Source: Welwitschia mirabilis
Lineage: Eukaryota > Gnetophyta > Gnetopsida > Welwitschiales
Length of the DNA: 44,416 nt
NCBI GenBank assembly: GCA_051453625.1
Contig: JBOZIK010000001.1
Coordinates: 2,954,320-2,998,735, forward strand
Direction: 5' to 3'
This document shows positions 11,890-23,900 of the stretch, in pieces; position 1 is the stretch's first letter, and each line of letters begins with the position of its first letter. Under the pieces are notes generated by a model, which saw nothing but the letters and a program-made list of their open reading frames with translations, searched no databases and was not told the DNA's origin. A program made the translations under genes and the position numbers.

Positions 11890-14800
11890 AAACTTTTGCT
11901 ATTATATAACTACAAGGAAAAAAAGAAATGACATTATATAAAAATACAATCTTCAGTTTTCAATTGATCTTAAAATGTCTTACACACATTTTTCAATATG
12001 GAATTAAGCCTTTTATGCAAAGAATGTTTAATAGTTTTCTATTTAATTTAATTAGGATTTCTTAAATTAGCTCACTTCTAAATTCAATCTTTAATCATAT
12101 AATTTTTCTCTTTTAAATTTTAAACCTACTATTTCACATAATTTAGAAAATTTGTTAAAATTTTAAAAGGGGATGTGCTATTAGGATTAAACCTTAAGAA
12201 ATGTATAAATTTGTATATATATATATATATATAGATTAGTTCAACCTTTTAGCAGTCCTTATTTGAAATCTATAAAGACTGAAATCAAGATGAATTTTTT
12301 CTATTAATTTTTACTAATATTTATTATATTTCCTTTTTTAAAAAATCCATTATCTTTTAAAATTATAATGGATTTCAACATGCAAGGAAATAATGATAAT
12401 TTTTCCATATTCTAGGTAAACAATAAAAGCATTCATGCAAGATGGGGAGTTTTTTTAAATTCTTAATTACTTCAACCTTTATTTAAATCCAAGTTTATAA
12501 TCAAGCTTCTACTTTCAACACTCTAGAAAAGTTTTAGTAGAAACAAGAAGCTTGTTTCATGAAGCTATATTAACTTTAAAGATAAATTATATGAAATGAT
12601 TACAGATAAGTCAAGCTGGAATCATGCAAGGACTAATCCATCATAGATTAGGATCATTAAATAAGCTCACATATATGGAATTTACTAATAGCTATATGGG
12701 AGAATTTTATAAAAAAATAATGACTCAATATAGGTACCCCCTCTCACAAGATTCAAATAAGTTGTAATGTGAATAATAATCAAATAAAAAATTAGGGACA
12801 TCTAGATTGAGATTATAGAGGATTAATTGAGGTGTAACTATAGCATTTATATGCATTCCACTTAATTATATATTAATAAGGCCATAAGGAAGAAAACATT
12901 AGAGTGAATTAAACTTTCAAATGGTAAGGAGGCTACTTTAAAAGCCTCGACTTTGGTTTTTAAAAAGGACCTTTTCATTCATATTTTATCATTACTTGTG
13001 CATGTTTTTTTTAGAATGGAAACTACAAATATCCATTCAACCACACATATGACCAAGTTTATTACATTTCATGTTAGTTTACTACTTGCTTTACTTAATG
13101 CAAAACCTTATAACTTTGCTTATACTATCATTAAATATATGAAACTGATTTTTAAATCACCAATAATCATTATCTTCCCATTTTAATTAATTCCATTTTA
13201 AGATTAAATAATGTGAATTTTCTTTCTTGCGAGGAATCTACATGGTCAGTGAATTTGACCAAGAATAAATTAAATAAGATCCACGTCATAGAGCATGGTT
13301 AAGTTTAATCTCAAAATGTACTACCAAAATAGATAATGAATGATACCTTAACGGCCTTCTTAGTAGATCAAATTTCATGAATAAGAGGTAACATTCAAGT
13401 CCTAGTGGCTAGATGCAAACCCAAATGCAAGCTTTCAGCCTCCAAATAACTAGATTCAAAGGTGAGATTTGATTGATTAAAATGCATCTAATCATGGCGG
13501 TTGAAATAAAATAAGTTTACTATTACTAGGATAAGAAGAATAACCTCAAGAAATGGAGACTTAATTACATTTTCAATACATGATAAAAAATTTCATAACA
13601 ACTAGTGTATTTTGATTAAATCTCGGATCCATGTAATTCATATATATTTCACATTTTGTATGCATCTTCTTATATGCATCTCCTTAGTGTGCATTAATGA
13701 AAATCATGAATCATTTATTACCCATCTGTATTTCTAAATTTTAAAATACTTCTTTAGATCCTATTATTTTACATTTAGATCTTAAATACGAACTTACAAA
13801 TAAGAACATAGTGATACATAATATAAAAATAAAAATGAATGATAATAATGTGATAAATTTCTTTAATTATGTGATAACAAACCACTATAACATAGCAAAG
13901 GGTTATGATAGTATATAAATTCACCATCTTAGAATGATCTTTTATCTTACTTTAATCATGAAATTTGGAACATGTAAACATTACCTTATACTTAATTAAG
14001 TATCTTATTAAAAAAAGGTACCTACCTTATTTTGAAAAAAAATCCTTTGAAACTTCAGTAATTTTTTTTACTTGTTCCAATTGATAGTTTATCACCTAAT
14101 AAGATAGTAACAAAGTTGTTTTAACTATTTTATTTCCTATATCTAACTGACTAATTTATAATAAGGATTACAACTAGCCTTATTACTTAATAATAATAGG
14201 AATATACTAACTTTATTTCTAAAGGGTTATCACTTAATGATGGATAAAAACATCATCTTAGATTTATTACATAATGATAGCATGTGATAATAATAACTTA
14301 TTGCCATGTAAAAATAAAAATAATGAATTTGTATTATCCATATTATCATGAAACAATAAAAAAGATCCATAGTTAAAGACTACTTTAATCCTCAATTATT
14401 AATCAATGATAAATATTACACAAGATGTGATAAGCTAGCAATAAGAAAGGAAATTTTATTATAAGCTATAGCTTAAAAAAAGGATAGGTGATAAGTATTT
14501 GGAAGAAAATGACAAAGAGTAAAAGGATAAAAATGATTTCAAACTCATCCTTATTCCAAATTATATCATCCATATTTGGTTTAACATCAAATTAATTAGT
14601 GATTAATCCTAATTATCTTTAAAACCTATTAAAAATATAATCATTTCCATCAGAAAATGGGAGATTGAATTATTTATTTCATTTTGAGAACCATTTTAGA
14701 TTCCTTTTACAATTCAATTCTATTTTTACTAAATATCGCATATAGCATAATTTTGCTACATTTTCAATTTTATTCCATAAGATGCACTAAATTCAAGGCT

Positions 14801-15468
14801 TTCTTATTGAAATGCTAGTAGAATATACTTGAATTATATTTATTAATTAATTTTTTTAATTTTTACTTCTTTTTTAAAAAATTTTTATCATTATTGGAAT
14901 GTTAATTTCATTTACAAGAGTAACTCATACGATGTACAAGTTGAATTCACACCATTTGCACTTCTTGCATTATATTTTATACTAAATTTTCATGCATATA
15001 ACTAGTTTAATGCATGATTCAATTTCTAGTATGAATTATTATCTATCTTTTATTTTGTAATACATGATTCATTGACAATTTCCCATTATCTCTTCTTCCA
15101 AGTTTATCTCTTCTTCGAAGTTTATCCCTTCTTCTAAAATAACTAATCTGCATTTTTGTTCTTGTCTCATAGGTGCCCTTTTTTCTTTTCTAGGTTCTTT
15201 TTCCTCTTTCTATTTCTAATTCTATATTTTCCTATGTGAAGAATAGATCCTTATCAATTTTATTTATGAATATGGATAGATCCCTATCAATTCCATAGTT
15301 TCTTTTAAACTATTATCTAAATTTTTAGAAAGGTTTTTTACTTTTACTTATTTCCTCATGCTTCATTAAACTCACATTAACTACAACCCATTTTGTTATG
15401 TTCATTTAATAAATTCAATCTTTTTTTTACTTTTGGCCTAGGAAAATGATGAGGATTAAACCCATACA
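11890..15468. other. AT-rich stretch without recognised gene
   Basis: I read both strands and found no gene, element domain or RNA that I could support. It holds a short TA run at about 12214-12232 and an 18-bp unit repeated three times at 15086-15139 (TTATCTCTTCTTCCAAGT-like). There are scattered A and T runs. An open frame of 77 codons at 12953-13186 has no domain or recognisable composition and is not called. The internal region of element H may lie here, but no gag or pol was seen. Confidence 0.5.
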
Positions 15469-15603
15469 AAGATCATGAATACTAGCAATACCATCTCCTA
15501 CTTGAAGTATAATATCCATATTAACTACTTGGACTTTGCTATTATATTACTTAATTTATTTACATATAATACTAATAATTTCATTAGGTTAAATAGTTAT
15601 CAT
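15469..15603 (-). pseudogene. atpA: Plastid atpA fragment in nuclear DNA (N-terminal 45 codons)
   Basis: atpA encodes the alpha subunit of plastid ATP synthase. The minus strand from ATG at 15603 reads MITI-PNEIISII, then Y-----VQVVN, then ILQVGDGIASIHDL. This follows the plastid alpha subunit start (MVTIRADEIS..I......YN..V..VN.G..LQVGDGIA.IHGL) codon by codon, from the initiator to about residue 45. Three codons are stops, consistent with CGA or CAA turned into TGA or TAA. An AGGAGGA lies just upstream at 15607-15613, like a plastid ribosome-binding sequence. The match ends abruptly at 15469. It is an old nuclear insertion of plastid DNA, not a working gene. Confidence 0.82.
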
Positions 15604-15772
15604 TATTCCTCCTAAAATATTTTTTTGTTTTTAAAAAAAGAACAAAGAGAGAATTTTCTTGATAAACATTTATTATATTAGCTGATATCATCTTACAAAT
15701 AATCCCAATGGCTCTGACTGATAAAGATGCTTTTCCCTATTATAGAGATGGTGTGATTTGACATGGTTTTTT

Positions 15773-15945
15773 AAAAAATTGAATGTTTCTTATTACAACT
15801 TCTTTTTATAATATAAGTGTTCATGGGTTCTCCTAGAAAATATGTTAGTCTAACTGAAATAATTAGAGGTTTTAAAATAATTCTTTTTAGAGATTTAGAT
15901 GCTCGTGCTAAGTAGTTCTTCTACTTAGTTTGTAATATTGATGAA
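15773..15945 (+). pseudogene. atpB: Plastid atpB fragment in nuclear DNA (C-terminal part)
   Basis: atpB encodes the beta subunit of plastid ATP synthase. The plus strand reads GSPRKYVSLTEIIRGFKIIL, then LDARA, then FYLVCNIDE. This matches the plastid-type C-terminus (GSPGKYV.L.ETIRGF.LILSGELD..PEQAFYLVGNIDE) and not the mitochondrial beta subunit, which differs at the IRGF and GNIDE parts. The nucleotide pattern upstream, AAAAAATTGAATGTTTCTTA, also fits. The fragment has lost its start and diverges after 15945. It lies 170 bp from the atpA piece and in the opposite orientation, which is not the plastid arrangement. Confidence 0.82.
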
Positions 15946-16100
15946 CTAATATATTCATGAATAAAATGAAATCTTTTTAAAGATTACAAAAAATTACTAA
16001 TTCCTAATCTGACATGTACAAGATGAAAACTTCATCTTCTTCTTCAATACTACTATAATACCTCAAAAATTCTATAGTTGGGAATCTTTTATCTTTAAAA

Positions 16101-16113
16101 CTTTGATACCAAA
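16101..16113 (-). promoter_or_regulatory. Primer binding site of element H (tRNA-iMet type)
   Basis: The minus strand reads TTTGGTATCAAAG, close to TGGTATCAGAGC, the initiator-Met tRNA primer site of many plant LTR elements. It directly abuts TGTAAC at 16115. A similar string at about 16160 lies inside the LTR and is not the primer site. Confidence 0.6.
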
Positions 16114-16114
16114 T

Positions 16115-16292
16115 TGTAACACTCTAAAAACACTAATGTTAAAAAATTCAAACTTACTCAGACACTTTGATACCCAAAATATAACATCTGCTTTTCTTAT
16201 TCTAAACTTACAGACGTTACTTATTTAGTAAGGGAATAAATCCTAATTCTTCTCCTCTATCAAAAGCATTAATTAAAAACTATCTATATTAT
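16115..16292 (-). mobile_element. Edge of an LTR (element H), cut by gap
   Basis: The plus strand begins TGTAACACTC next to the primer site, the usual look of an LTR end. With the primer site to its left, the element ran leftwards on the minus strand. Only about 180 bp are visible before the gap at 16293. I found neither a second LTR nor its coding region in 11890-16100. Confidence 0.5.
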
Positions 16293-16392
16293 NNNNNNNN
16301 NNNNNNNNNNNNNNNNNNNNNNNNNNNNNNNNNNNNNNNNNNNNNNNNNNNNNNNNNNNNNNNNNNNNNNNNNNNNNNNNNNNNNNNNNNNN
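16293..16392. other. Assembly gap (100 N, nominal size)
   Basis: One hundred N, probably a placeholder length. It separates LTR H from LTR E. Confidence 0.97.
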
Positions 16393-16954
16393 CTCACAAA
16401 AATGATTAGTTGACAAAATATAAAATTATTTGTTTAAAGACATCTAGGAAATTGAAGACATCTTAGGTAAAGACATCTAGGAAGTTGAATATGTCTTATA
16501 TATACTATAATTCAAGTCACAAGCTAAAAGATAACTACCTTATTTAAGATGACTAAGCTGAATATTGAACCTAACATAGATGAAGACATCTACATATTTG
16601 AAGACATATATACTAAGATGAAACAAGTAAGAGATTTAATTTATTTTTTTGACTAGTATCTTATATTTTAGGTGAGTAATAAACTTGTACATCATGGATT
16701 TATAATTACGAGTGTCCAAGAAAACTAAAAAGAAATTTTCATTAAAATTGAAGCAGGTTTATTGAATATGTCTATAAGATAAAGATGTTTAACTATTACT
16801 AGATGTGTACAAAAGTAAAGATGTCTCAAATCAAAGTTCATCTTGATAAAATCAAAGTTATATGTTAGATGCCTAAACATTGCCTATCCATTACACGATG
16901 GTTACAAAGTTAAATGGCTACTATTTAAGCTCAAACAGCTAAATCTTTCTTGAT

Positions 16955-16965
16955 CATATAAAGCC
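16955..16965 (+). promoter_or_regulatory. TATA box of LTR E
   Basis: CATATAAAGCC lies after the U3-like repeats and before the transcribed tandem array. Its placement matches the TATA box of LTR F at 32146-32155. Confidence 0.45.
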
Positions 16966-17209
16966 TTAATGTCACAAAATAAAAAATAACTTTTGGAACT
17001 TCAATAAATACACAGCTTAATGAATTTTAACACTTCATCAATTAAATAAAATACAAAATGACGAATGCACAAGTGAAAGCAACTTCTCAATAAGAATCAA
17101 AGGAATCATTTTTAAGGAGCTTGCATTGCTTTTATTATTTGGTCATGGATCTTCATTAACGTTATCTTCATTTATACTTAGGATGATAATAACAATATCA
17201 AGGAGCTTA

Positions 17210-17238
17210 NNNNNNNNNNNNNNNNNNNNNNNNNNNNN
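17210..17238. other. Short assembly gap (29 N)
   Basis: A run of 29 N inside LTR E, just before the tandem array. Confidence 0.97.
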
Positions 17239-17410
17239 TATTATTATTTTATACTTTTGATTCTAGATTATGGGATATCTTATTATTGAATATTATTATA
17301 AATTCATTCTTAGATATCAAACACATTGTAAGGCAACCTTTATAAGGGTGTGCATTTGAGATCATGCTTGTAAGAACTTATTTAATATAAGGTTATTGGT
17401 AAGCTAGAAA

Positions 17411-17760
17411 ACCATTATTCCCTTACAAGGGAAAGATTATTGTCTTGCAAGAAGGCTCTTACTATTGTAAAGATTCATGGTGTGTCTATGAAAATAACTA
17501 TTTCCTTAAGGAGAAGAAAATGCTACCTTACAAGGAAACTCTCACTATTATAAAGGTTTGTGATGCACCTGTGAAAACCACTATTCCCTTGAGGGGAAGA
17601 GAGTATTGCCTTGCAAGGATACTCTTACTATTATCAAGGTTTATGATAAACCTATAAAAGCTACTATTCCCTTAAGGGAAAGAGAGTGATGTCTTACCAG
17701 GATACTCTCATTTGATGTAAGATTCGTAATGCACTAAAAAACCGCTATTTTCTTATAGGT
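17411..17760 (+). repeat. Minisatellite, 81-85 bp unit, 4.3 copies
   Basis: Units start at 17411, 17496, 17577, 17659 and 17741 (partial). Each starts with ACCACTATTCCC-like sequence and carries an inverted repeat at its head (CCCTTACAAGGG, CCTTAAGG, CCCTTAAGGG). GCCTTGCAAGGATACTCTTA-like sequence follows, then a 'GATGCACCTGTGAAAA'-like end. The 70-codon open frame that crosses the array (17445-17657) is a by-product. Confidence 0.85.
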
Positions 17761-17939
17761 CAAGAATATTCAAAGTTGTGAGTAGAAGGTACCCTCTATG
17801 TGTGAATGTACCTAGGCTTGGGAATCACGTTATCTTAGTAAGATGTTTTCATTATGCATTTCCATTCTATTATTCATTTAAATTTGCTTAAACTCATTCA
17901 TTCCTTTCCTTTGAGTTCAATGATCCTCAGATTACAATG

Positions 17940-19192
17940 AGGCTTTTATATCAAGTATAAAATCAGCTATGATTAGGATATTAATCGCCTTAACTATACA
18001 AAGAGAATGGAAGCTTCATTAATTGGACATAAAAACTACCTTTCTACATGGATATTTAAAAGGGGAAATTTACATGATACAATCAAATAGATTTGAAGTA
18101 AAAGATAAAGAACAAAAGGAGTGTAGATCAATTAGATCACTATATGGACTAAAACAAGCCTTGATAGAATAGTACACTAAACTTCAACATTATCTAAATT
18201 CCATTAGACTTAAACTATATCATTATTTAGATGTGTTAATCACATTTTTTATGAAATATGATGGAATCAATCCACTAGCATAGTGATGTATGCGGATAAT
18301 ATGTTGATAACTAAAAGTGATGAAGAAGATGTCAGATGGATAAAATTTTCTTTAAGTAAAGAATCTAAAAATTTTTGTTTTAGATTAGTAATATTCTAGT
18401 AGAGATTATTCAGAGAAAAGATGAAATATTCTTAACTCAAAAAAAATACATTAGAGATCTAGTTGAGAAATTTGGGCTATAAAATGCAAAGGATGTTTAA
18501 CTCTAGAAATATAAAATAGAATCTAAAAATAAGACTAAAAATAGAAGAATAATAGGATTTTTATTTATGTGATAAATACTAAATCAGATACATAATATGT
18601 TTTTTGTATCCTATTAAGATATCTTCATGCACCCATGGTAACTCATCTAAACACTACAAAGAGAGTGCTAAGATATCTAAAGAAGATTAAGGATTTAGAT
18701 ATAACATATAGAAGAAACTCTTAATTCATCCTAAATGCATATTCTAATTCAAATTATGCTAAAAAAGTGATACTTATCTATCATAATTAGGGTGTATTAT
18801 ATTCTTTGGGACATTGCCTTTCTCATGACAATTAAAGCATTAAAAAATAATAGTTGAATCTTCTACTAGGGTAGAATATAAGCTACTTTTGAGGCATGTA
18901 GATAAATTGAATGGTTAAGAAAGTTGTTGAAAGCAATTAACCTAAATCAAATAAATAAAATAAATATCTTCATTAATAATCAATTAGTGATTTGCAAAGC
19001 AAAGGATCTAATGCGTCATAATAGGATAAAACACTTTTATGTTGGGATCCATACAATCAAGGAACTCATACAAAATGGAGTTCTCGCACCAACATACTAT
19101 TCTACCATAGAGAAAACAAAAAATATCCTCACAAAACCACTTAGTGAAGAGAAGTTTTAGTATTTTCAATCCAAAATTGGATTGGCAATGAG
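17940..19192 (+). pseudogene. Ty1/copia RT and RNase H of element E
   Basis: The plus strand shows the copia pol core: MIRILIALT, LDIKTTFLHGYLKGEIYM, RSIRSLYGLKQAL, then VMYADNMLITKSDEEDV at the catalytic site. YVDD has become YADN there (18289-18300). QKKYIRDLVEKFGL follows. RNase H continues to EWLRKLLKAINLNQINKIN, the open 78-codon stretch 18924-19160 with KHFYVGIHTIKELIQNG, and KPLSEEKF, the usual copia end (LTKALP..KF). Several stops and frame changes are present. No gag, protease or integrase precedes it; the LTR E leader ends only tens of bases upstream. Confidence 0.88.
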
Positions 19193-19830
19193 TTAAGTAA
19201 GATTTACTTTCTTTGTTCATCAAGGGTTTTAATTAACTTTTAAATCCTTATTCAAATTCACTTTCTATTCTAGTATGTGTAGTATAATTTTGGCCTAATA
19301 CTATGAACTATTTACTATACTTTATTCTAGAATTACATGGATGTATAATTCACTAAGAGTTCTTTCTGCTATGGGATGTGTAGTAGTAAATTAACTACTT
19401 CTAAAACAATGTAGTTCCCTCACATGAAAACACTTTAGAGGTTTTGCTATTATAAGTTACATTTCCAAGGTTTGCCTTATAAGCACTCCTATTTCCTTGG
19501 ATGAAAGTGCATTTCCATGTTAAGGAGGAATTAATGGGGTATAAAGTTTTTACACCATAATCATGTGCTTTATGATTTATCTTTTTTAGAAAACCTCACT
19601 TGACTACATCTTGTCCATTCATTTAAACTTTTGTTGAACATTAGTTAATTATAAGTTCTTTTTCTAATGGTCTAATATTCCCTTTTCTTAAATATGAGCT
19701 TACTTCAAGTTATCACTTATTCACTCCACTCCACTTAACTAGACTTTAATTTACTTGAGTCCTCTACCACTTTGTAGTTTTAGTTAAGTGCATGACATTA
19801 CCTATTTAATACTAGTAATCTCAAATGAAT
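19193..19830 (+). other. Possible 3' LTR or 3' flank of element E
   Basis: No coding frame was found. An AAGGAGGAATT at about 19522-19532 could be a polypurine tract, with an LTR following. I could not align this stretch with 16393-17935, so this remains a guess. The right limit is where the RNase H similarity of element B begins. Confidence 0.3.
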
Positions 19831-19839
19831 AAGATGATG

Positions 19840-20899
19840 AAATAATTTTGGTTCAGAAAATATATCTTGCTCATTGTGATTTATAGGTTTCTTAATCATC
19901 CTTTGTCCTAAGATAGCACTGACTATGTAATCACTATCATCAGACATAACCTTGAAGGTTAACGTTCAATTACATTATTAAATGAGGGGTGTAGTGGTAA
20001 GCTTATCTTTGAGTTTGTTAAAGCCTCATTAGCACTCATGGATCCATTCAAAATAGGCATCCTTTCTAAGAAGATCACATAAGGGTTTAAAGATTTTGCT
20101 AAGGTTTTAGATGAATATTTTATAGTAGCTGGGATATTCTAAGAAAGATCTAATGTCCTTTTGTTTTATGGGATAGAAAAGTGGGCTATGAGAGAAATTT
20201 TGGGAACATCTAAATGGATTTCGTCTAAAGTGATGACATGTCTTAACGCAATGCCTTTGCTAACTATGAAATAACATTTCTCCAAATTCAAGATAAGATG
20301 TGTTTTGATGCATATCAAAAGGATGAGCTCAAGATTATAAAGAGAATGGTCAAATGAGGTTCCATAAACCAAAAAGTCATCCATAAATATCTCTACATAA
20401 GAATATAATAAATCAAAGATAATACTAAGCATACAATGTTAGAAGGTAGTTAGTGCATTACATAGATCAAAAGACATTTATCTATAAGAAACATTTCATA
20501 AGGACAAGTGAAGATGGTGTTACATTGATCTTTAGGGCAATATCTATTTGGTTATATCATAAGAATTTATCTAAGAAGTAATAAAAAAGGTGTCTAGCAA
20601 GTTGTTCAAGAATTTGGTTAAAGAATGAGAGAGGGAAATGATCTTTTCTAGTTACTATGTTGAGTCTTCTATAGTCAATACACATCCTCTAATTCATAGT
20701 ATGCCTAGTAGAAATAAGTTTTTTAAATTCATTAGATATTAAAATAATTCCATATTTCTTTCTTATGATCTTATTTAGACTCATCCATGTACCATTAGAG
20801 ATGGGACAAATGACATCATTGTTTAAAAGATTAATAACCTCATTTTGTACTACCTCTTTCATGATTAGATTAATTTGTCTTTAAGCTTCAATGGAGGGG
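19840..20899 (-). pseudogene. RT and start of RNase H of element B (Athila/Tat-type)
   Basis: The minus strand from 20899 reads NPSIEA, MKEVVQNEVINLLNNDVICP, a broken stretch, RMCIDYRRLNIVTRKDHFPL and FFNQILEQLA. An 88-codon open part at 20432-20166 (MLSIIFDLLYSYVEIFMDDF, then LNLEKCYFIVSKGI) holds the catalytic FMDD intact at 20376-20387. RNase H starts with FEWIHEC, MSDDSDYIVSAILGQR near 19930, then stops. Integrase is missing; the element is cut by the copia material on its left. The upstream half of pol lies beyond element D at 30396-30620. Confidence 0.88.
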
Positions 20900-20904
20900 T
20901 TACC
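20900..20904. repeat. Target site duplication of element D, left copy
   Basis: TTACC here and TTACT at 30391-30395 flank element D; one transition separates them. Confidence 0.75.
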
Positions 20905-23900
20905 TGTGATACCCTCTTTTTTCTTACTCTAATTAAGCACTATTTTTTTTCACTTCCTTTCTTCTTTAATATTTTTATCTGATAGATACAACAAAACTTA
21001 GAACCAAATTCTACTTATCCTTTATTATAATTTTTATATTCTCAGAAAGATAAATCATATTAATATCATATATTTACCTATAATTAATTTCTAGGTTATT
21101 TTGGTTTATAAATAATAGGAATGTCATAAGTTTATGTCCTCCATTTTTTCTAGTTTTTCATTACATAAAATATATCTTGTGAATAGTTAAGGAGATGTAA
21201 ACTTGTTGTCAACATACATGGATAAGTTTTAAGAATAATACTTAACTAATATAATAAAAGGTTACAACTCTAATTAATAGCATTCTAACTTGATTTCTAG
21301 CCATCCTCTGAACATGAGTTGATTCTACTTTAGGTTCTAAACTGTACAAACATGGTTAGCATCAACTTCATAGGCTTTCACTTCACCTTAATATACCTCC
21401 AATATAGGTGATAGGCAGTATGTGAGGTGTATGCATGCTTATGAATCATCCCTTCTTCCTTAAAACATCTCTAAATGTACAACATAATCCATCAATGCTA
21501 ACAGCTTGAGATATTAAGTTAGAGTAAGTTCATACATGGATAGGATAGGAGAGTGGTGATTAAATCCACTTCCATAAGGTATTATATAAAAAATGCAATG
21601 CAATCCATCTTGGTAATGAAATCTAAGTGTGGGGATGAACATTATTAAAATTATCTTGATTTAGTCCTATCTGATGAATACACCACATAAATTCATGTAA
21701 ATAATTCTAACTAATATAAATATTTAATGGATTATTTACCTAGTTATAATAATTCAATTTATCATTTAGTTCATTTTATGAAAACAACCATTAAAAAAAA
21801 GCCAGCATACAAGAACATTTAATAAAAATATAGATAAATAAAATATTCTTTTCTTTTTTAAATAAAGAAAATATTCTTTTCTTTATTTTTTAATAATAAT
21901 AAAAATATTAAAAATGTATCAAATAAGATCTTAATAATGTACTTAAAGAAACTAAAACATACCTAGAGCTATGTCAATCCTAAAAACACTCTTTTATGCT
22001 CATATGACAATGTCCATGGATTAGTGCAAATAAGGTAAACAAAAGAAAGTATAGCTCAAGAATAATTGTTAAGATATAAATTTTTATGCAATATTCATAT
22101 GGGTAAATTATAAATCAAAAAAAAAATGATAAGCTAGAGACTACTTATGTTACTTGGACTACTAAGATAAAAACTCTTACAAGCANNNNNNNNNNNNNNN
22201 NNNNNNNNNNNNNNNNNNNNNNNNNNNNNNNNNNNNNNNNNNNNNNNNNNNNNNNNNNNNNNNNNNNNNNNNNNNNNNNNNNNNNNNNNNNNNNNNNNNN
22301 NNNNNNNNNNNNNNNNNNNNNNNNNNNNNNNNNNNNNNNNNNNNNNNNNNNNNNNNNNNNNNNNNNNNNNNNNNNNNNNNNNNNNNNNNNNNNNNNNNNN
22401 NNNNNNNNNNNNNNNNNNNNNNNNNNNNNNNNNNNNNNNNNNNNNNNNNNNNNNNNNNNNNNNNNNNNNNNNNNNNNNNNNNNNNNNNNNNNNNNNNNNN
22501 NNNNNNNNNNNNNNNNNNNNNNNNNNNNNNNNNNNNNNNNNNNNNNNNNNNNNNNNNNNNNNNNNNNNNNNNNNNNNNNNNNNNNNNNNNNNNNNNNNNN
22601 NNNNNNNNNNNNNNNNNNNNNNNNNNNNNNNNNNNNNNNNNNNNNNNNNNNNNNNNNNNNNNNNNNNNNNNNNNNNNNNNNNNNNNNNNNNNNNNNNNNN
22701 NNNNNNNNNNNNNNNNNNNNNNNNNNNNNNNNNNNNNNNNNNNNNNNNNNNNNNNNNNNNNNNNNNNNNNNNNNNNNNNNNNNNNNNNNNNNNNNNNNNN
22801 NNNNNNNNNNNNNNNNNNAAAATCTAACTTAAACTATTTTAGAATTATAAAAATATTATTTTTAAGCTATTATTTAAGGTTAAAAATTATCAAATTTTCT
22901 AAAATTACAGTCTTACTACACTACACTAAAATGATCATTACTTTTAAAATAATTTGAGTTTTTAAATGATTGAAGATGTTTTACAAATCTTGTTCAATTT
23001 TTTACAATTTAGGATTCTCAAGTTTTTATATTTATTAATAAATAGGTATATAAACATAAATTACTCTCTTACTATTTTTTGCATTTTTAACAAATAAGTT
23101 TTTTAAAAAATAAATACTTATTAGAAAAATTGTTGTTTTCTATTTTTATGTTCATAATACATTCCTAGACATATAAGAAAACTTTTATCTTATGCCTCTA
23201 TTCTGAAAATTTAATTTTCACCATAACAAAAATATGATAAAGTTTTTACAATTAATTAAATAATAACTTTGATCATTAAAATAATGGATATACTAACTAA
23301 TTATTTACAAAAAGAAAAATTAAATATAAAAAAATTATAAAAATAAAAATTAAATCAATTCAAAAAATACGACTTGTTATCAGAGATTTTTAAGGATCAG
23401 ACTTTGCCCTTCATAAGATGATTATAATGTATAATACATTAAAAAAATACACTAATAAAACAAATAGGAATATCTAAATTTTTCTCTCTCTTTTTTTTTA
23501 ATAGTGAATCCATTAGTCACTTAGCCATAATCATCCATTAGTAATCCTCCATTACTAAGAATAAGAGGCCCCTCATATCTCACTATAATGTTTTGCTGAG
23601 AACCAATGGGAGGGAATAATATTTGATAAACTAATTTCATAAAATCCATAAACAATTTCCTAATGCAATATCACATCATTTTAATAGTGTAAAGAGATCA
23701 TATGGATAATAAAAGTAAAGTGCTTACTTATGAAGATTAGTAAAACCTTGATAATTGAAGATTAATGAAGATCTAAGCTCAAGAGTTCCTTAGCTTCAAG
23801 CTTCGAAGCTTCAAGCTCCATAAGTAAGATAATAAAAGAAAAAGAAAGAGAGAGAGAGAAAGAAAAGAAGAAATATACTTATATTAAATAAAAGGAAATC

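Larger units (their letters stand above)
16393..17935 (+). mobile_element. Ty1/copia-type LTR of element E
   Basis: The order of parts fits a plus-strand copia LTR. A U3 section has AAGACATCTAGGAAATTG repeated at 16437 and 16469. A TATA box CATATAAAGCC follows at 16955-16965. A leader contains a tandem array (17411-17760). A U5-like section at about 17776-17845 (GAATGTACCTAGGCTTGGGA, then ATCACGTTA) resembles the 'GGACGTAGGCACNTTGCCGAACCACG' type seen near the end of plant copia LTRs. Both ends are uncertain: the left is lost in the gap, and the right is set by the start of RT similarity. Confidence 0.5.

Noticed and set aside
12953-13186. 77-codon plus-strand frame
   Set aside because: No domain, start context or neighbour supports it; it is an expected chance frame in AT-rich DNA.
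16158-16180. Second primer-site-like string (CTTTGATACCC) inside LTR H
   Set aside because: It does not abut an LTR edge; the copy at 16101-16113 does.
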